Source: a virus. From it: a stretch of 64,000 bases of DNA. Location of the stretch: positions 124,001 to 188,000 of IMG/VR virus record IMGVR_UViG_3300027736_001324; one strand, given 5' to 3'. Positions 6,324-13,686 of the stretch are shown one piece after another. The notes below the pieces were generated by a model that saw only the letters and a list, made by a program, of their open reading frames with translations, ran no database searches and had not been told where the DNA came from. Positions within the stretch are counted from its first letter, which is position 1. Every line of letters starts with the position of its first letter. Made by a program: the position numbers and the translations under genes.

Positions 6324-7358
6324 ATGTCAACAATTCGCATTTTCTCTGGTTCTTATCGTAATAACCCTGTTGCTAATGAAGTGTTTACACTAGTTAAGGG
6401 TTATCAAGTTGGTAAGAAGGGTGGATTTGTTACTGTTAAAAATGACGGACAGTTTGCAATGGGTGGACCTCAGGTCCGTGTCAATGTAGAAAGCATTGAG
6501 GATATTGAATTTTTGAATGGAGAGACAGTGGCAGATAATACAGTAGAGTTTAAAGTCAAGGCAGAAGTGTCCAAAGAAACTGAAGTAGAGGCAATGGACC
6601 GCATTGCACTACGTTTCGGCATTCTTGATGAAATGGCAAGTGCTTGTATCAGCGGTGACATTCGTGCTATGATTGTGTCAGGTCCTCCCGGAGTTGGTAA
6701 GTCACATGGCGTTGAAAAGCAAATGGAAAAGTCAAGCATGTTTGACAAGATTGCCGGCAAGCGTGTTCGTTTCAATGTTGTTAAAGGTGCTATGACTGCA
6801 CTAGGTTTGTACACACAGTTGTACAAATATTCTGACACAAAAAATGTGTTGATTTTTGATGACTGCGACAGTGTGTTTGCTGATGAATTGGCTTTGAACA
6901 TTCTGAAAGCAGCATTGGATAGTGGCAAGACTCGCAAGATTTGCTGGAATAGTGACAGTCGTTTGCTACGTGAAGAAGGTATCCCGAATCAATTCAACTT
7001 TAATGGTAGTGCTATCTTTATCACTAACTTGAAGTTTGAAAACGTGAAAAGCAAGAAATTGCAAGATCACTTGGAAGCACTACAAAGTCGTTGTCACTTT
7101 CTGGACCTCACTATTAATAGTGAGCGTGACAAAATGTTGCGTATCAAGCAGGTCCATCGTGATGCTGATGGTGGGTTGTTTGTTGATTACAACTTTGAAG
7201 AAACCCAATCTACTGAAATTCTAGATTTCATGTGGGAAAATCACGGCAAACTGCGTGAAATGAGTTTGCGTATGTGTTTGAAAATTGCCGATCTAGTTAA
7301 GATCAGCCCAGCAAACTGGAAAAATCTTGCACGTACTACTTGCATGAAGAATGCTTAA
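6324..7358 (+). CDS. AAA+ ATPase (MoxR/CobS-like uncertain)
   Basis: 344 residues. Residues 1-90 form a beta-rich, phage-specific N-terminal part. The AAA+ core has Walker A GPPGVGKS at 120-127, Walker B VLIFDDCD near 175, a sensor-1-like IFITN near 232, a possible Arg finger (LQSRCHF) and a sensor-2-like helix (LREMSLRM). Such single-domain AAA+ proteins usually form hexamers that remodel a partner. It is the only enzyme in the early island, driven by promoter copy 7 and closed by a strong terminator. It does not look like clamp loader gp44: the N-terminal part is different and no gp45/gp62 is adjacent. Partner unknown. Confidence 0.75.
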   Translation: MSTIRIFSGSYRNNPVANEVFTLVKGYQVGKKGGFVTVKNDGQFAMGGPQVRVNVESIEDIEFLNGETVADNTVEFKVKAEVSKETEVEAMDRIALRFGILDEMASACISGDIRAMIVSGPPGVGKSHGVEKQMEKSSMFDKIAGKRVRFNVVKGAMTALGLYTQLYKYSDTKNVLIFDDCDSVFADELALNILKAALDSGKTRKICWNSDSRLLREEGIPNQFNFNGSAIFITNLKFENVKSKKLQDHLEALQSRCHFLDLTINSERDKMLRIKQVHRDADGGLFVDYNFEETQSTEILDFMWENHGKLREMSLRMCLKIADLVKISPANWKNLARTTCMKNA

Positions 7359-7376
7359 TTAAAATATAAGTTTTAT

Positions 7377-7402
7377 AGGGGAACAATTGTTCCCCTTTTT
7401 TT
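7377..7402 (+). terminator. Rho-independent terminator after the early island
   Basis: A perfect 20-base palindrome (stem AGGGGAAC, central AATT) is followed by seven T. It separates the early island from uvsW. Confidence 0.92.
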
Positions 7403-7412
7403 GCCTTTATGT

Positions 7413-7442
7413 TTGCAATTGCTAATTAGTTTATGTTATACT
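7413..7442 (+). promoter_or_regulatory. Sigma70-like promoter of uvsW, near-leaderless
   Basis: TTGCAA (7413-7418), 18-base spacer, TATACT (7437-7442). Only 11 bases separate the -10 box from the ATG at 7454 and no Shine-Dalgarno sequence is present, predicting a leader of about 4-5 bases. Confidence 0.65.
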
Positions 7443-7453
7443 AAGTACTAATT

Positions 7454-8941
7454 ATGAAACAATGTAAAATAATCGTCAGGGATGAAGTCAATGTAAAGAT
7501 TGAAGGTCTAGAATTGACTGAACGTAAATCCCTAGTAAAAATGTTTGAGTACGAAGTGCCCGGTGCAAGGTATCTTCCCGCGGTCCGTCTAGGTAGATGG
7601 AATGGTAAGGTTAGTTTCTTTAGTCTCGGTGGCAGTAGTTATGTCAATCTACTACCCGAAATACTACCCTTCATAGACAGCCGAGACTATGATATTGAAC
7701 TAGAGGACCTTCGTACATATAGTACAACATTCAATTTTGTTGAAGTGTCCGAGGATACGTTCAAACACAAGAATTGGCCCGAAGGTCATCCAATTGCAGG
7801 ACAACCAGTTGTATTGCGTGACTATCAAATATCAATCATTAATGAGTTTTTAAAGAATCCACAATCACTACAAGAAATTGCTACGGGAGCAGGTAAGACA
7901 TTAATCACAGCAGCATTGAGTTGGTCTATTGAAAGTTACGGACGCAGTATTGTTATCGTCCCAAACAAAAGTCTTGTAACACAAACCGAAGCAGATTACA
8001 TTAATCTAGGATTAGATGTTGGTGTGTACTTTGGTGATAGAAAAGAATACAATAAGACGCATACAATCTGTACATGGCAAAGCCTTAACAATATGCTTAA
8101 GAAAACAAAAGCAGGTGAAGCAGAAGTTGAGATTGGTGACTTCTTAGAAGGTGTAGTTTGTGTCATGGTAGATGAGGTTCACATGGCCAAAGCCGACGCA
8201 CTAAAAGAATTGCTTACTGGCGTAATGAGTAACATCCCAATTCGTTGGGGATTGACTGGAACTATACCTAAAGAAAAATTCGCAAGTCAAGCCATCTTTA
8301 TTAGTCTTGGCAATGTTATCAACAAATTATCTGCTAGCGAATTACAAGATAGAGGGGTATTGGCACAATGTCATGTAAACATTGTACAACTACAAGATGG
8401 TGTTGAGTTTAGTAATTACCAATCTGAACTAAAACATTTACTTGAAGATGATAAACGATTAAATAAAATTACTCAATTGGTCGATGTGATTAAGAATAGT
8501 GGCAACACATTGATATTAGTTGATAGAGTAGCAGCAGGTAAAGAACTACATAATAGGTTAGCCGAACTACTACGTAATTTTAAAACAGAATATGATGTTG
8601 TATTTGTATCAGGTAATACCGGTATGGATGAACGCAAAGAACAATATGATGAGGTTGCTACAGCAACTAACAAAATCATTATCGCTACATATGGTGTAGC
8701 AGCAGTTGGTATTAACATTCCCCGAATCTTTAATCTTGTTCTTATTGAACCGGGTAAGAGTTTTGTTCGGGTAATACAAAGTATCGGTCGTGGTATTCGT
8801 AAAGCTGAAGATAAGAACTTTGTTCAGATTTGGGATATCACAAGTAATTGTAAGTTTGCAAAACGGCATCTTACACAAAGAAAAGCATTTTATAAAGAAG
8901 CAAACTATCCATTTGATGTTGAAAAACTTACATATAAATGA
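7454..8941 (+). CDS. uvsW: UvsW DNA/RNA helicase
   Basis: 495-residue superfamily 2 helicase, matching T4 UvsW (503). An N-terminal domain of about 100 residues (GRWNGKVSFFS region) precedes motif I ATGAGKT at 143-149, motif II DEVH at 240-243, motif III-like GLTGT near 269 and motif VI QSIGRGIRK near 440. UvsW unwinds R-loops and branched DNA and drives fork regression, moving T4 from origin- to recombination-primed replication. A start without Shine-Dalgarno sits 11 bases from its promoter. Downstream genes continue toward clamp-loader functions. Confidence 0.93.
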   Translation: MKQCKIIVRDEVNVKIEGLELTERKSLVKMFEYEVPGARYLPAVRLGRWNGKVSFFSLGGSSYVNLLPEILPFIDSRDYDIELEDLRTYSTTFNFVEVSEDTFKHKNWPEGHPIAGQPVVLRDYQISIINEFLKNPQSLQEIATGAGKTLITAALSWSIESYGRSIVIVPNKSLVTQTEADYINLGLDVGVYFGDRKEYNKTHTICTWQSLNNMLKKTKAGEAEVEIGDFLEGVVCVMVDEVHMAKADALKELLTGVMSNIPIRWGLTGTIPKEKFASQAIFISLGNVINKLSASELQDRGVLAQCHVNIVQLQDGVEFSNYQSELKHLLEDDKRLNKITQLVDVIKNSGNTLILVDRVAAGKELHNRLAELLRNFKTEYDVVFVSGNTGMDERKEQYDEVATATNKIIIATYGVAAVGINIPRIFNLVLIEPGKSFVRVIQSIGRGIRKAEDKNFVQIWDITSNCKFAKRHLTQRKAFYKEANYPFDVEKLTYK

Positions 8942-8947
8942 TACAAT
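8919..8947 (+). promoter_or_regulatory. Leaderless sigma70-like promoter inside the end of uvsW
   Basis: TTGAAA (8919-8924), 17-base spacer, TACAAT (8942-8947), then only 6 bases to the ATG at 8954 with no Shine-Dalgarno. The promoter overlaps the last codons of uvsW. Confidence 0.6.
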
Positions 8948-8953
8948 AACACT

Positions 8954-9454
8954 ATGAGAATTTTGACCCTAGATAACGAATACTATAACTTAGAGACATT
9001 GCCAGAGGAGATAGATGATTTACGATTTGCAATATTGGACAACAGTAATCCAAGCAATGTAGATTATCATTATATACCATTAATCTTTTTAGAAAGTTTT
9101 AATGCCCCGGCACTTGTATTGAAGATTGGTAAACACACAATTAAAATGCCAGTGGATTGGCAAATATTGATTGGTGAAAAAGAGCATGGCGATTTAGAAA
9201 CATTGCCACTAACAAGTATCAATGATAGAGGATTTAATGCGTTTGAGTTTAATCCGTTAACTAGTTTTAGTCCTACCTTTCTACCTATTGAGATTGTAGA
9301 TATATACCACGATGTAACATGGTATGCTCCCCGATTAAAGAACGGGCAGTTTCTGTGTGTACCGTTGAATGATGGGCCTAAACCCGAATGTGTATATTTT
9401 GTAAAAGAAATTAGTCGTAACTGTGAGATAATAGATTATAGTCAGGCATTCTAA
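8954..9454 (+). CDS. Conserved T4-like hypothetical next to gp62
   Basis: 166 residues, beta-rich. A central block (KMPVDWQILIGE...GDLETLPLTSINDRGFNAFEFNPL) followed by a VPLNDGPKPECVYFVKEISR segment resembles, from memory, a widely conserved hypothetical of marine T4-like phages. No catalytic motif seen. Its stop overlaps the gp62-like start (TAATG), so they are translationally coupled. This suggests a role tied to replication or late transcription, which is inference. Confidence 0.75.
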   Translation: MRILTLDNEYYNLETLPEEIDDLRFAILDNSNPSNVDYHYIPLIFLESFNAPALVLKIGKHTIKMPVDWQILIGEKEHGDLETLPLTSINDRGFNAFEFNPLTSFSPTFLPIEIVDIYHDVTWYAPRLKNGQFLCVPLNDGPKPECVYFVKEISRNCEIIDYSQAF

Positions 9455-10047
9455 TGGCAACAAGAAAAGTAGCAGTACCCGTTGATGAAAAATTTGACAA
9501 ACAAGATTTAGACTTGTTTGAGGTCCTTGCCGCATTAGATAAGAAAGATTATGATTTCTTTGATAGACTATCACCCGAACAACAAAAAAAGTTTGTCCCG
9601 TTTACAATGATACAATGGCTAAGTGCTATTAAAGGTAGTGAGGGATTAAGTCGTTATTATGTAATGAGTACAGCAGAGTATGCGAACAAGTATCTGTTCA
9701 ATGAGAATATTCAAAAGCATCCTAAACTACAATGGTTGATGATGTGTGCTAGTAGCCCGGGCTCAGGTAAACAATTCCATCAGTGGATACCTAACATCAG
9801 CCCTAAGGTAAGTAAATTACAAGCAGCAGCTAAACTAAAAGATATTAAAGAGTATTACAAGAAGATATATCCTAGAGCAGATAGTGATGATATTGACGCA
9901 GTAAGTGAAGCGTTTGTAGTTAATCAAAAACGCAAACTTAAATTAGCAGAATTGTTTCCTAATATGAAACTAACAGACATTGAGACATTAAATGAAACTA
10001 TTACTGAAGAACAACTTAAGCAATATGAAAGAGACCTCGGCAATTAA
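9454..10047 (+). CDS. 62: Probable clamp-loader small subunit gp62
   Basis: 197 residues, close to T4 gp62 (187). The pattern resembles the phage clamp-loader A subunit: a short N-terminal helix (LDLFEVLAALDKKDYDFF), a PFTMIQWLSAIKG helix, an Asn/Tyr-rich middle (AEYANKYLFN), a KLQWLMMCASSPGSGKQFHQW segment corresponding to the basic-aromatic stretch, and a C-terminal helix pair (about 150-195). gp62 binds gp44 and opens clamp gp45. No gp44 or gp45 gene is in the window, so the call rests on pattern and the neighbouring replication genes. Confidence 0.55.
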   Translation: MATRKVAVPVDEKFDKQDLDLFEVLAALDKKDYDFFDRLSPEQQKKFVPFTMIQWLSAIKGSEGLSRYYVMSTAEYANKYLFNENIQKHPKLQWLMMCASSPGSGKQFHQWIPNISPKVSKLQAAAKLKDIKEYYKKIYPRADSDDIDAVSEAFVVNQKRKLKLAELFPNMKLTDIETLNETITEEQLKQYERDLGN

Positions 10048-10726
10048 GGCAGCAAAGTATGGCTGTGAATTTTGTAAGAGGGAGTTCTTGCGTGAATCAA
10101 CCACGCTTAGTCATGTATGTGAGCAGAAGCGTAGATGGTTAGATAAAGACAATCACGGCAATCGTATTGGGTTTCAATGTTGGTTGGAGTTTTATAAAAA
10201 GAATACATCAAAACGAAAGAATCTTAAGCAAGAAGATTTTATTAAGAATCCATATTACATTGCGTTTGTTAAGTTTGGTAATTATTGTGTCAACATCAAT
10301 GCGATAAATATTCCAAGATTTACTGATTGGTTATTAAAGAATCAAGTTAAGATTGACAATTGGTGTAGTGATAGTACATACACTAAATATCTAATTGAGT
10401 TTTTGAGACATGAAGATCCATTTGATGCTATACATCGTAGCATTGAAAAATGTATAGAAATGGCAAGTGACGCTAACATACAGCCACATGACTTATTGAG
10501 ATATGGCAATGCAAATAAGATTTGTTATGCGATAACAACGGGTAAGATTAGTCCATGGTTGTTGTATCAAAGCGACAGCGGGGTCCATTTCTTAGATGGA
10601 TTAAATGAAGGCCATGTTAAAATGATCATTGATTATATAAATCCAGAACAGTGGGCAATAAGGTTTAAACGTGATGCAGAACTTACGAAACGAATTAAAG
10701 ACACCCTCGGTGAAGCAGGGTACTAG
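10028..10726 (+). CDS. Zinc-finger hypothetical protein
   Basis: 232 residues from the ATG at 10028; the frame is open to 9992 but that would lie deeper inside gp62. The N-terminus carries a small zinc-finger-like motif, C-x2-C at residues 13-16 and H-x-C near 28-30 (CEFCKREF...LSHVC), followed by a basic patch (EQKRRWLDKDNHGNRIG). The rest is helical, with aromatic blocks (FIKNPYYIAFVKFGNYC) and no recognised domain. Overlap of 20 bases with gp62 indicates coupling. A DNA- or protein-binding helper of the replisome is plausible but unproven. Confidence 0.7.
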   Translation, partial: KETSAIKAAKYGCEFCKREFLRESTTLSHVCEQKRRWLDKDNHGNRIGFQCWLEFYKKNTSKRKNLKQEDFIKNPYYIAFVKFGNYCVNINAINIPRFTDWLLKNQVKIDNWCSDSTYTKYLIEFLRHEDPFDAIHRSIEKCIEMASDANIQPHDLLRYGNANKICYAITTGKISPWLLYQSDSGVHFLDGLNEGHVKMIIDYINPEQWAIRFKRDAELTKRIKDTLGEAGY

Positions 10727-10907
10727 GGTTCGTATCCCTTGGATGAAAGGTGATACAATTAGTGATTGGGATGAAACTTGTATTTGGGCAATGGAACAAT
10801 TTGATTTGCCGGGTGGGAAGTTTTACACACACATGACAGAAGATTATATGGATTTTGTATTTAAAGATGAGCGTGATGCGATACATTTTAGTTTAAGATG
10901 GTTATGA
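10674..10907 (+). CDS. Small LRW-tail paralogue A
   Basis: 77 residues if started at 10674 (an AAGG lies upstream); a later ATG at 10743 would give 54. The longer form keeps a beta-Trp-helix start (RVRIPWMKG) shared with siblings. The C-terminus reads FVFKDERDAIHFSLRWL, matching the family signature F-x-x-x-x-D-A-x-x-F-x-L-R-W. Overlaps the zinc-finger gene by 53 bases. First member of the tandem array that runs to 13138. Function unknown. Confidence 0.65.
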   Translation: MQNLRNELKTPSVKQGTRVRIPWMKGDTISDWDETCIWAMEQFDLPGGKFYTHMTEDYMDFVFKDERDAIHFSLRWL

Positions 10908-11119
10908 GAAGATGGGAAGATATACGACCGGGTTGGCATGAACGTGTTATTAAACTAGATGAAAACCGCCGGCAACTGCATCGTATTGAAATAATAGATT
11001 GGGTATGTAATAAAATTGAAAATTATGAAAGGCACACATTGTGCACCTGGGATGAATTTGAAGTAAGAATAAAATTTAGATATGAACGAGACTACATTTT
11101 TTGTAGTTTAAGATGGTAA
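10904..11119 (+). CDS. Small LRW-tail paralogue B
   Basis: 71 residues, ATGA overlap with paralogue A. Contains a Trp-rich N-terminal part (MRRWEDIRPGWHERVIKL), a helix ending in WVCNKIENYE, and the family tail RYERDYIFCSLRW. The tail codons AGA-TGG-TAA include the ATG of the next gene in another frame. Function unknown. Confidence 0.7.
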   Translation: MRRWEDIRPGWHERVIKLDENRRQLHRIEIIDWVCNKIENYERHTLCTWDEFEVRIKFRYERDYIFCSLRW

Positions 11120-11361
11120 CAAAAACAAAACAAGTAACTTATAAATATGTGGCCAGATTATGGGGCGCAGACTATGCCGCCCTGTTAATTTGGCTACAAA
11201 AAAATATAGGCAAATTAGTTGCCGCTAAGCCTATTGTTGCCTGGGAAGGACAAGGTTGGTATATGATATTAGTACAAGGCAACCATGGAGACCCTTATTG
11301 TGATATACATTTTGTAAATAAGAAACATTTAAAACTTTTGGAAAAAGACTGGGTTGAATGA
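11113..11361 (+). CDS. Small array protein C (divergent)
   Basis: 82 residues, beginning inside the last codons of paralogue B (7-base overlap). The helix-strand layout and Trp content match the array (LIWLQKNIGKL, WEGQGWYMILVQG), but the C-terminus (FVNKKHLKLLEKDWVE) lacks the L-R-W signature. It is either a diverged member or an unrelated insertion. Function unknown. Confidence 0.65.
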   Translation: MVTKTKQVTYKYVARLWGADYAALLIWLQKNIGKLVAAKPIVAWEGQGWYMILVQGNHGDPYCDIHFVNKKHLKLLEKDWVE

Positions 11362-11660
11362 TAAAGAAACGTGCCATGGCTAACAATAGATGGGTATCTG
11401 ATTTAGCAAATCAATGGATAGATGAAATCAACGTGAAACGCCTTGAAACTGGTTATGCTGACAATCAACCTAAATGGCCCTACTGGGTTCGTCCACACAA
11501 CTACGAGGAGAAAGAGTGGTATGACATGGACAAATGGCTGCTAAACATAATGGGTGATAATAATTGGCATAAAGAAAACGCACGTTGGGTAGGCAGCAAT
11601 CGTAAGTATTGGTTCCGTGATGAAGCAGATAGAACCTTTTTCATATTGAGATGGTCATGA
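11358..11660 (+). CDS. Small LRW-tail paralogue D
   Basis: 100 residues, the longest member, ATGA overlap with C. Unusually rich in Trp (about 12). The middle resembles siblings (YWVRPHNYEEKEWYDMDKWL) and the C-terminus is YWFRDEADRTFFILRWS. The coding sequence of LRWS (TTG-AGA-TGG-TCA-TGA) carries the next gene's start codon. Function unknown. Confidence 0.72.
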   Translation: MIKKRAMANNRWVSDLANQWIDEINVKRLETGYADNQPKWPYWVRPHNYEEKEWYDMDKWLLNIMGDNNWHKENARWVGSNRKYWFRDEADRTFFILRWS

Positions 11661-11899
11661 ACAGCAAACAGCGTAGAAAAGAAAAACGTGATATTGATAA
11701 GAATTATCACAAGGTACATCTTACAGTACGCCCAGGAATGAATTGGACTGATTGGTGTGATCAAGTTGCGGAAATGGTTAGGTGGGTTAGTGAACATACT
11801 AGGCGTGATTGTTGTTTGCAAAAAAATGAGTGGGCTGGTAGTACATTCTATTTCGTAGACGCAAAAGATGCTACACATTTTATATTGAGATGGTCATGA
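11657..11899 (+). CDS. Small LRW-tail paralogue E
   Basis: 80 residues from the ATGA overlap at 11657. N-terminus strongly basic (NSKQRRKEKRDIDKNYH), then HLTVRPGMNWTDWCDQVAEMVRWV and the tail FVDAKDATHFILRWS, an exact fit to the family signature. The basic head is absent from other members, so paralogues differ mainly at their N-termini. Function unknown. Confidence 0.72.
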   Translation: MNSKQRRKEKRDIDKNYHKVHLTVRPGMNWTDWCDQVAEMVRWVSEHTRRDCCLQKNEWAGSTFYFVDAKDATHFILRWS

Positions 11900-12156
11900 T
11901 AGATATAGAACACGAATACATTGACAAACTTGCTAAAGATATGGCTGACAGCATTGATACAGAAGTATTGTATAATGCTATGGGTTGGACTGTTGTTAAC
12001 ATACCGCATCCATGGTACATTCCTAGTGTGCGTAATAGTGTAACAGATTGGTTAGAAGAAAATAAAATTGAATATCATGAATATCATTGTTGGGACGGCA
12101 GAATTGCTTTCAAAGAAGGTAGTGATGCTACATTTTTCATATTGAGGTGGTCATGA
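11896..12156 (+). CDS. Small LRW-tail paralogue F
   Basis: 86 residues, ATGA overlap. N-terminus is acidic (MIDIEHEYIDKLAKDMADS) in contrast to its basic neighbour E; then VVNIPHPWYIP, a helix VTDWLEENK, and the tail AFKEGSDATFFILRWS. Function unknown. Confidence 0.72.
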   Translation: MIDIEHEYIDKLAKDMADSIDTEVLYNAMGWTVVNIPHPWYIPSVRNSVTDWLEENKIEYHEYHCWDGRIAFKEGSDATFFILRWS

Positions 12157-12398
12157 GTAAATTTACACACAAAACAGAACGCTATTTTGGTAGCAAAGTT
12201 AATATACATACTATCTCTTGGAAGAACCAAGATGATGTTGACCCTAAAGAAATCAAGAAATGGTGTAAAAAGAATTACGGCAATTCAGGGTATGATGATG
12301 AAACTGGAAGTAATCGTTGGGTAGATAATATTAAGCAATGTGAGATAATGCTTACCCGTGACGAAGATTTAACATTGTTTTTATTGCGCTGGGAATGA
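12153..12398 (+). CDS. Small LRW-tail paralogue G
   Basis: 81 residues, ATGA overlap. Layout VNIHTISWKNQDD, helix PKEIKKWCKKNYG, RWVDNIKQCEIMLTRDEDLTLFLLRWE tail in register with siblings. Function unknown. Confidence 0.72.
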   Translation: MSKFTHKTERYFGSKVNIHTISWKNQDDVDPKEIKKWCKKNYGNSGYDDETGSNRWVDNIKQCEIMLTRDEDLTLFLLRWE

Positions 12399-12598
12399 AA
12401 TCTGTAACCATCTACGGCAAAAGTGCGAATGAAGTAATAGAAATATTACATCAAATGCAAGCACACGGCTGGACTGATGGAGTAGATTTTGATTGGGCAT
12501 ATCATCGTTCTTCCACATATGATACAAGAGATCGCCGAGCAGTGTTTAATTTCTACAAAGAAGAATACAGTACTTACTTTGCATTGAGATGGGTATGA
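12395..12598 (+). CDS. Small LRW-tail paralogue H
   Basis: 67 residues, the shortest clear member and close to a minimal domain: strand (KSVTIYGK), helix (SANEVIEILHQMQAHG), polar turn and the tail FNFYKEEYSTYFALRWV. Coupled by ATGA to both neighbours. Function unknown. Confidence 0.7.
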   Translation: MKSVTIYGKSANEVIEILHQMQAHGWTDGVDFDWAYHRSSTYDTRDRRAVFNFYKEEYSTYFALRWV

Positions 12599-12864
12599 CC
12601 AATATATCAAAATCATTTCAAGATTATGATGACGATGATCCGGCATTACATCAACGAAAGAATCGTTGGAAGTATTGGGAAGCATTGAAAAAAGTTCGTG
12701 TAGAGTACATGGAAAACAAAACTGATTTTGACGCATATGATTTTGAAGATTATCTACAAAAGAAGTACGGTGTAAGAATGAATATTACCAATGGCAATAT
12801 AACAGATGGTTATCAGATAGTAGATGAAAAACTCTATTTAATATTTTTATTAAAATGGGGATGA
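12595..12864 (+). CDS. Small LRW-tail paralogue I
   Basis: 89 residues from the overlapping ATG. N-terminal half is charged and helical (DDDDPALHQRKNRWKYWEALKKV), then a Phe/Asp helix, and a tail IVDEKLYLIFLLKWG in which Arg is replaced by Lys. Function unknown. Confidence 0.7.
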   Translation: MTNISKSFQDYDDDDPALHQRKNRWKYWEALKKVRVEYMENKTDFDAYDFEDYLQKKYGVRMNITNGNITDGYQIVDEKLYLIFLLKWG

Positions 12865-12865
12865 T

Positions 12866-13138
12866 ATGGCAATAAAATACACAGAATGTTTCCATCCAGC
12901 ATATCCCAATGCCTCAGGCTCTTTATGTAAGGATAACAAATATAAAGCAGGACACAAAACAGTCTATCAAAGAGATTGTAGATATCATAAAGAGGATCCA
13001 TCTATCATTGTAAAATGGATGAGAAGAAATTTTGGTGAAAGACACCAAGGTTGGGACTTCTCTTTAGCTGGAGGATGTGTTACAATAGAGTTGTGGGATG
13101 ATAGATTTATAACAATGTATGAAATGTGGCAGATGTAA
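12866..13138 (+). CDS. Small array protein J (divergent tail)
   Basis: 90 residues starting 2 bases after paralogue I. It has cysteines (positions 8, 21, 37, 71) not seen in siblings and a C-terminal strand-helix ending MYEMWQM that aligns only loosely with the F-x-L-R-W tail. The WMRRNFGERHQGW helix resembles those of D and G. Its stop overlaps the exonuclease start (TAATG). Probably the last, most divergent array member. Confidence 0.65.
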   Translation: MAIKYTECFHPAYPNASGSLCKDNKYKAGHKTVYQRDCRYHKEDPSIIVKWMRRNFGERHQGWDFSLAGGCVTIELWDDRFITMYEMWQM

Positions 13139-13686
13139 TGGCAAATGATATAATGATTGATTTGGAGACACTTGACACAAGTCCATATTGTGTTATATTA
13201 ACTATAGGAGCTGTGCGGTTTGATCCTAAGGGTAATGGTGTAGTAGAACGATTAGAATTGCGTCCTACGATTGAAGAACAGACAGAAAAATATGATAGGA
13301 TAATTGATGACAGTACAATTGAATGGTGGGCAAAACAAAGCCCTGCCGCACTTGAAGAAGCGATGGGAGATGAAGGACGTGTTTCATTTAGTGAATGTAT
13401 GGAAACCCTTTATAAGTTTTGTTGGAATCGCCGTGCTGTGTGGTCTAATGGGGCTGCATTTGATATCGTTGCTTGCGAGACCGCATGGAGGCAACTTGGA
13501 GTGCGAATACCGTGGCCATTCTATACCGTACGAGATACTAGAACGTTGTATGAAGTTGCAGGAGTCAAACTAAGTGATGGCGGACATTCTACTAGTCACA
13601 AAGCAGTAGAAGATGCCGAAAGACAAGCAATTGTTGTACAAAAAGCGTATACTAAACTAATTAAAGCAGGAGTAATGGCACCATGA
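13138..13686 (+). CDS. dexA: DexA-like DEDDh 3'-5' exonuclease
   Basis: 182 residues from the ATG at 13138, which overlaps the preceding stop. Exo I motif D8-x-E10 (MIDLETLD), an STIEWWAKQSP block also present in T4 DexA, Exo II-like SNGAAFDIVACE and Exo III HKAVEDAERQA (His and Asp spaced as in DEDDh nucleases). T4 DexA (227 residues) degrades single-stranded DNA from the 3' end; related proteins act on RNA. Being in the small-protein operon it may process DNA or RNA during takeover. Family call is firm, substrate is inferred. Confidence 0.82.
   Translation: MANDIMIDLETLDTSPYCVILTIGAVRFDPKGNGVVERLELRPTIEEQTEKYDRIIDDSTIEWWAKQSPAALEEAMGDEGRVSFSECMETLYKFCWNRRAVWSNGAAFDIVACETAWRQLGVRIPWPFYTVRDTRTLYEVAGVKLSDGGHSTSHKAVEDAERQAIVVQKAYTKLIKAGVMAP

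Noticed and set aside
6324-7358. Clamp-loader large subunit gp44
   Set aside because: Walker A surroundings, the phage-specific N-terminal domain and lack of collar-like helices do not fit gp44.
10724-10742. T-arm-like hairpin AGGGTTCGTATCCCT suggestive of a tRNA 3' half
   Set aside because: No matching 7-bp acceptor strand or D arm lies upstream, the loop differs from the T-loop consensus, and the segment is inside overlapping coding sequence.
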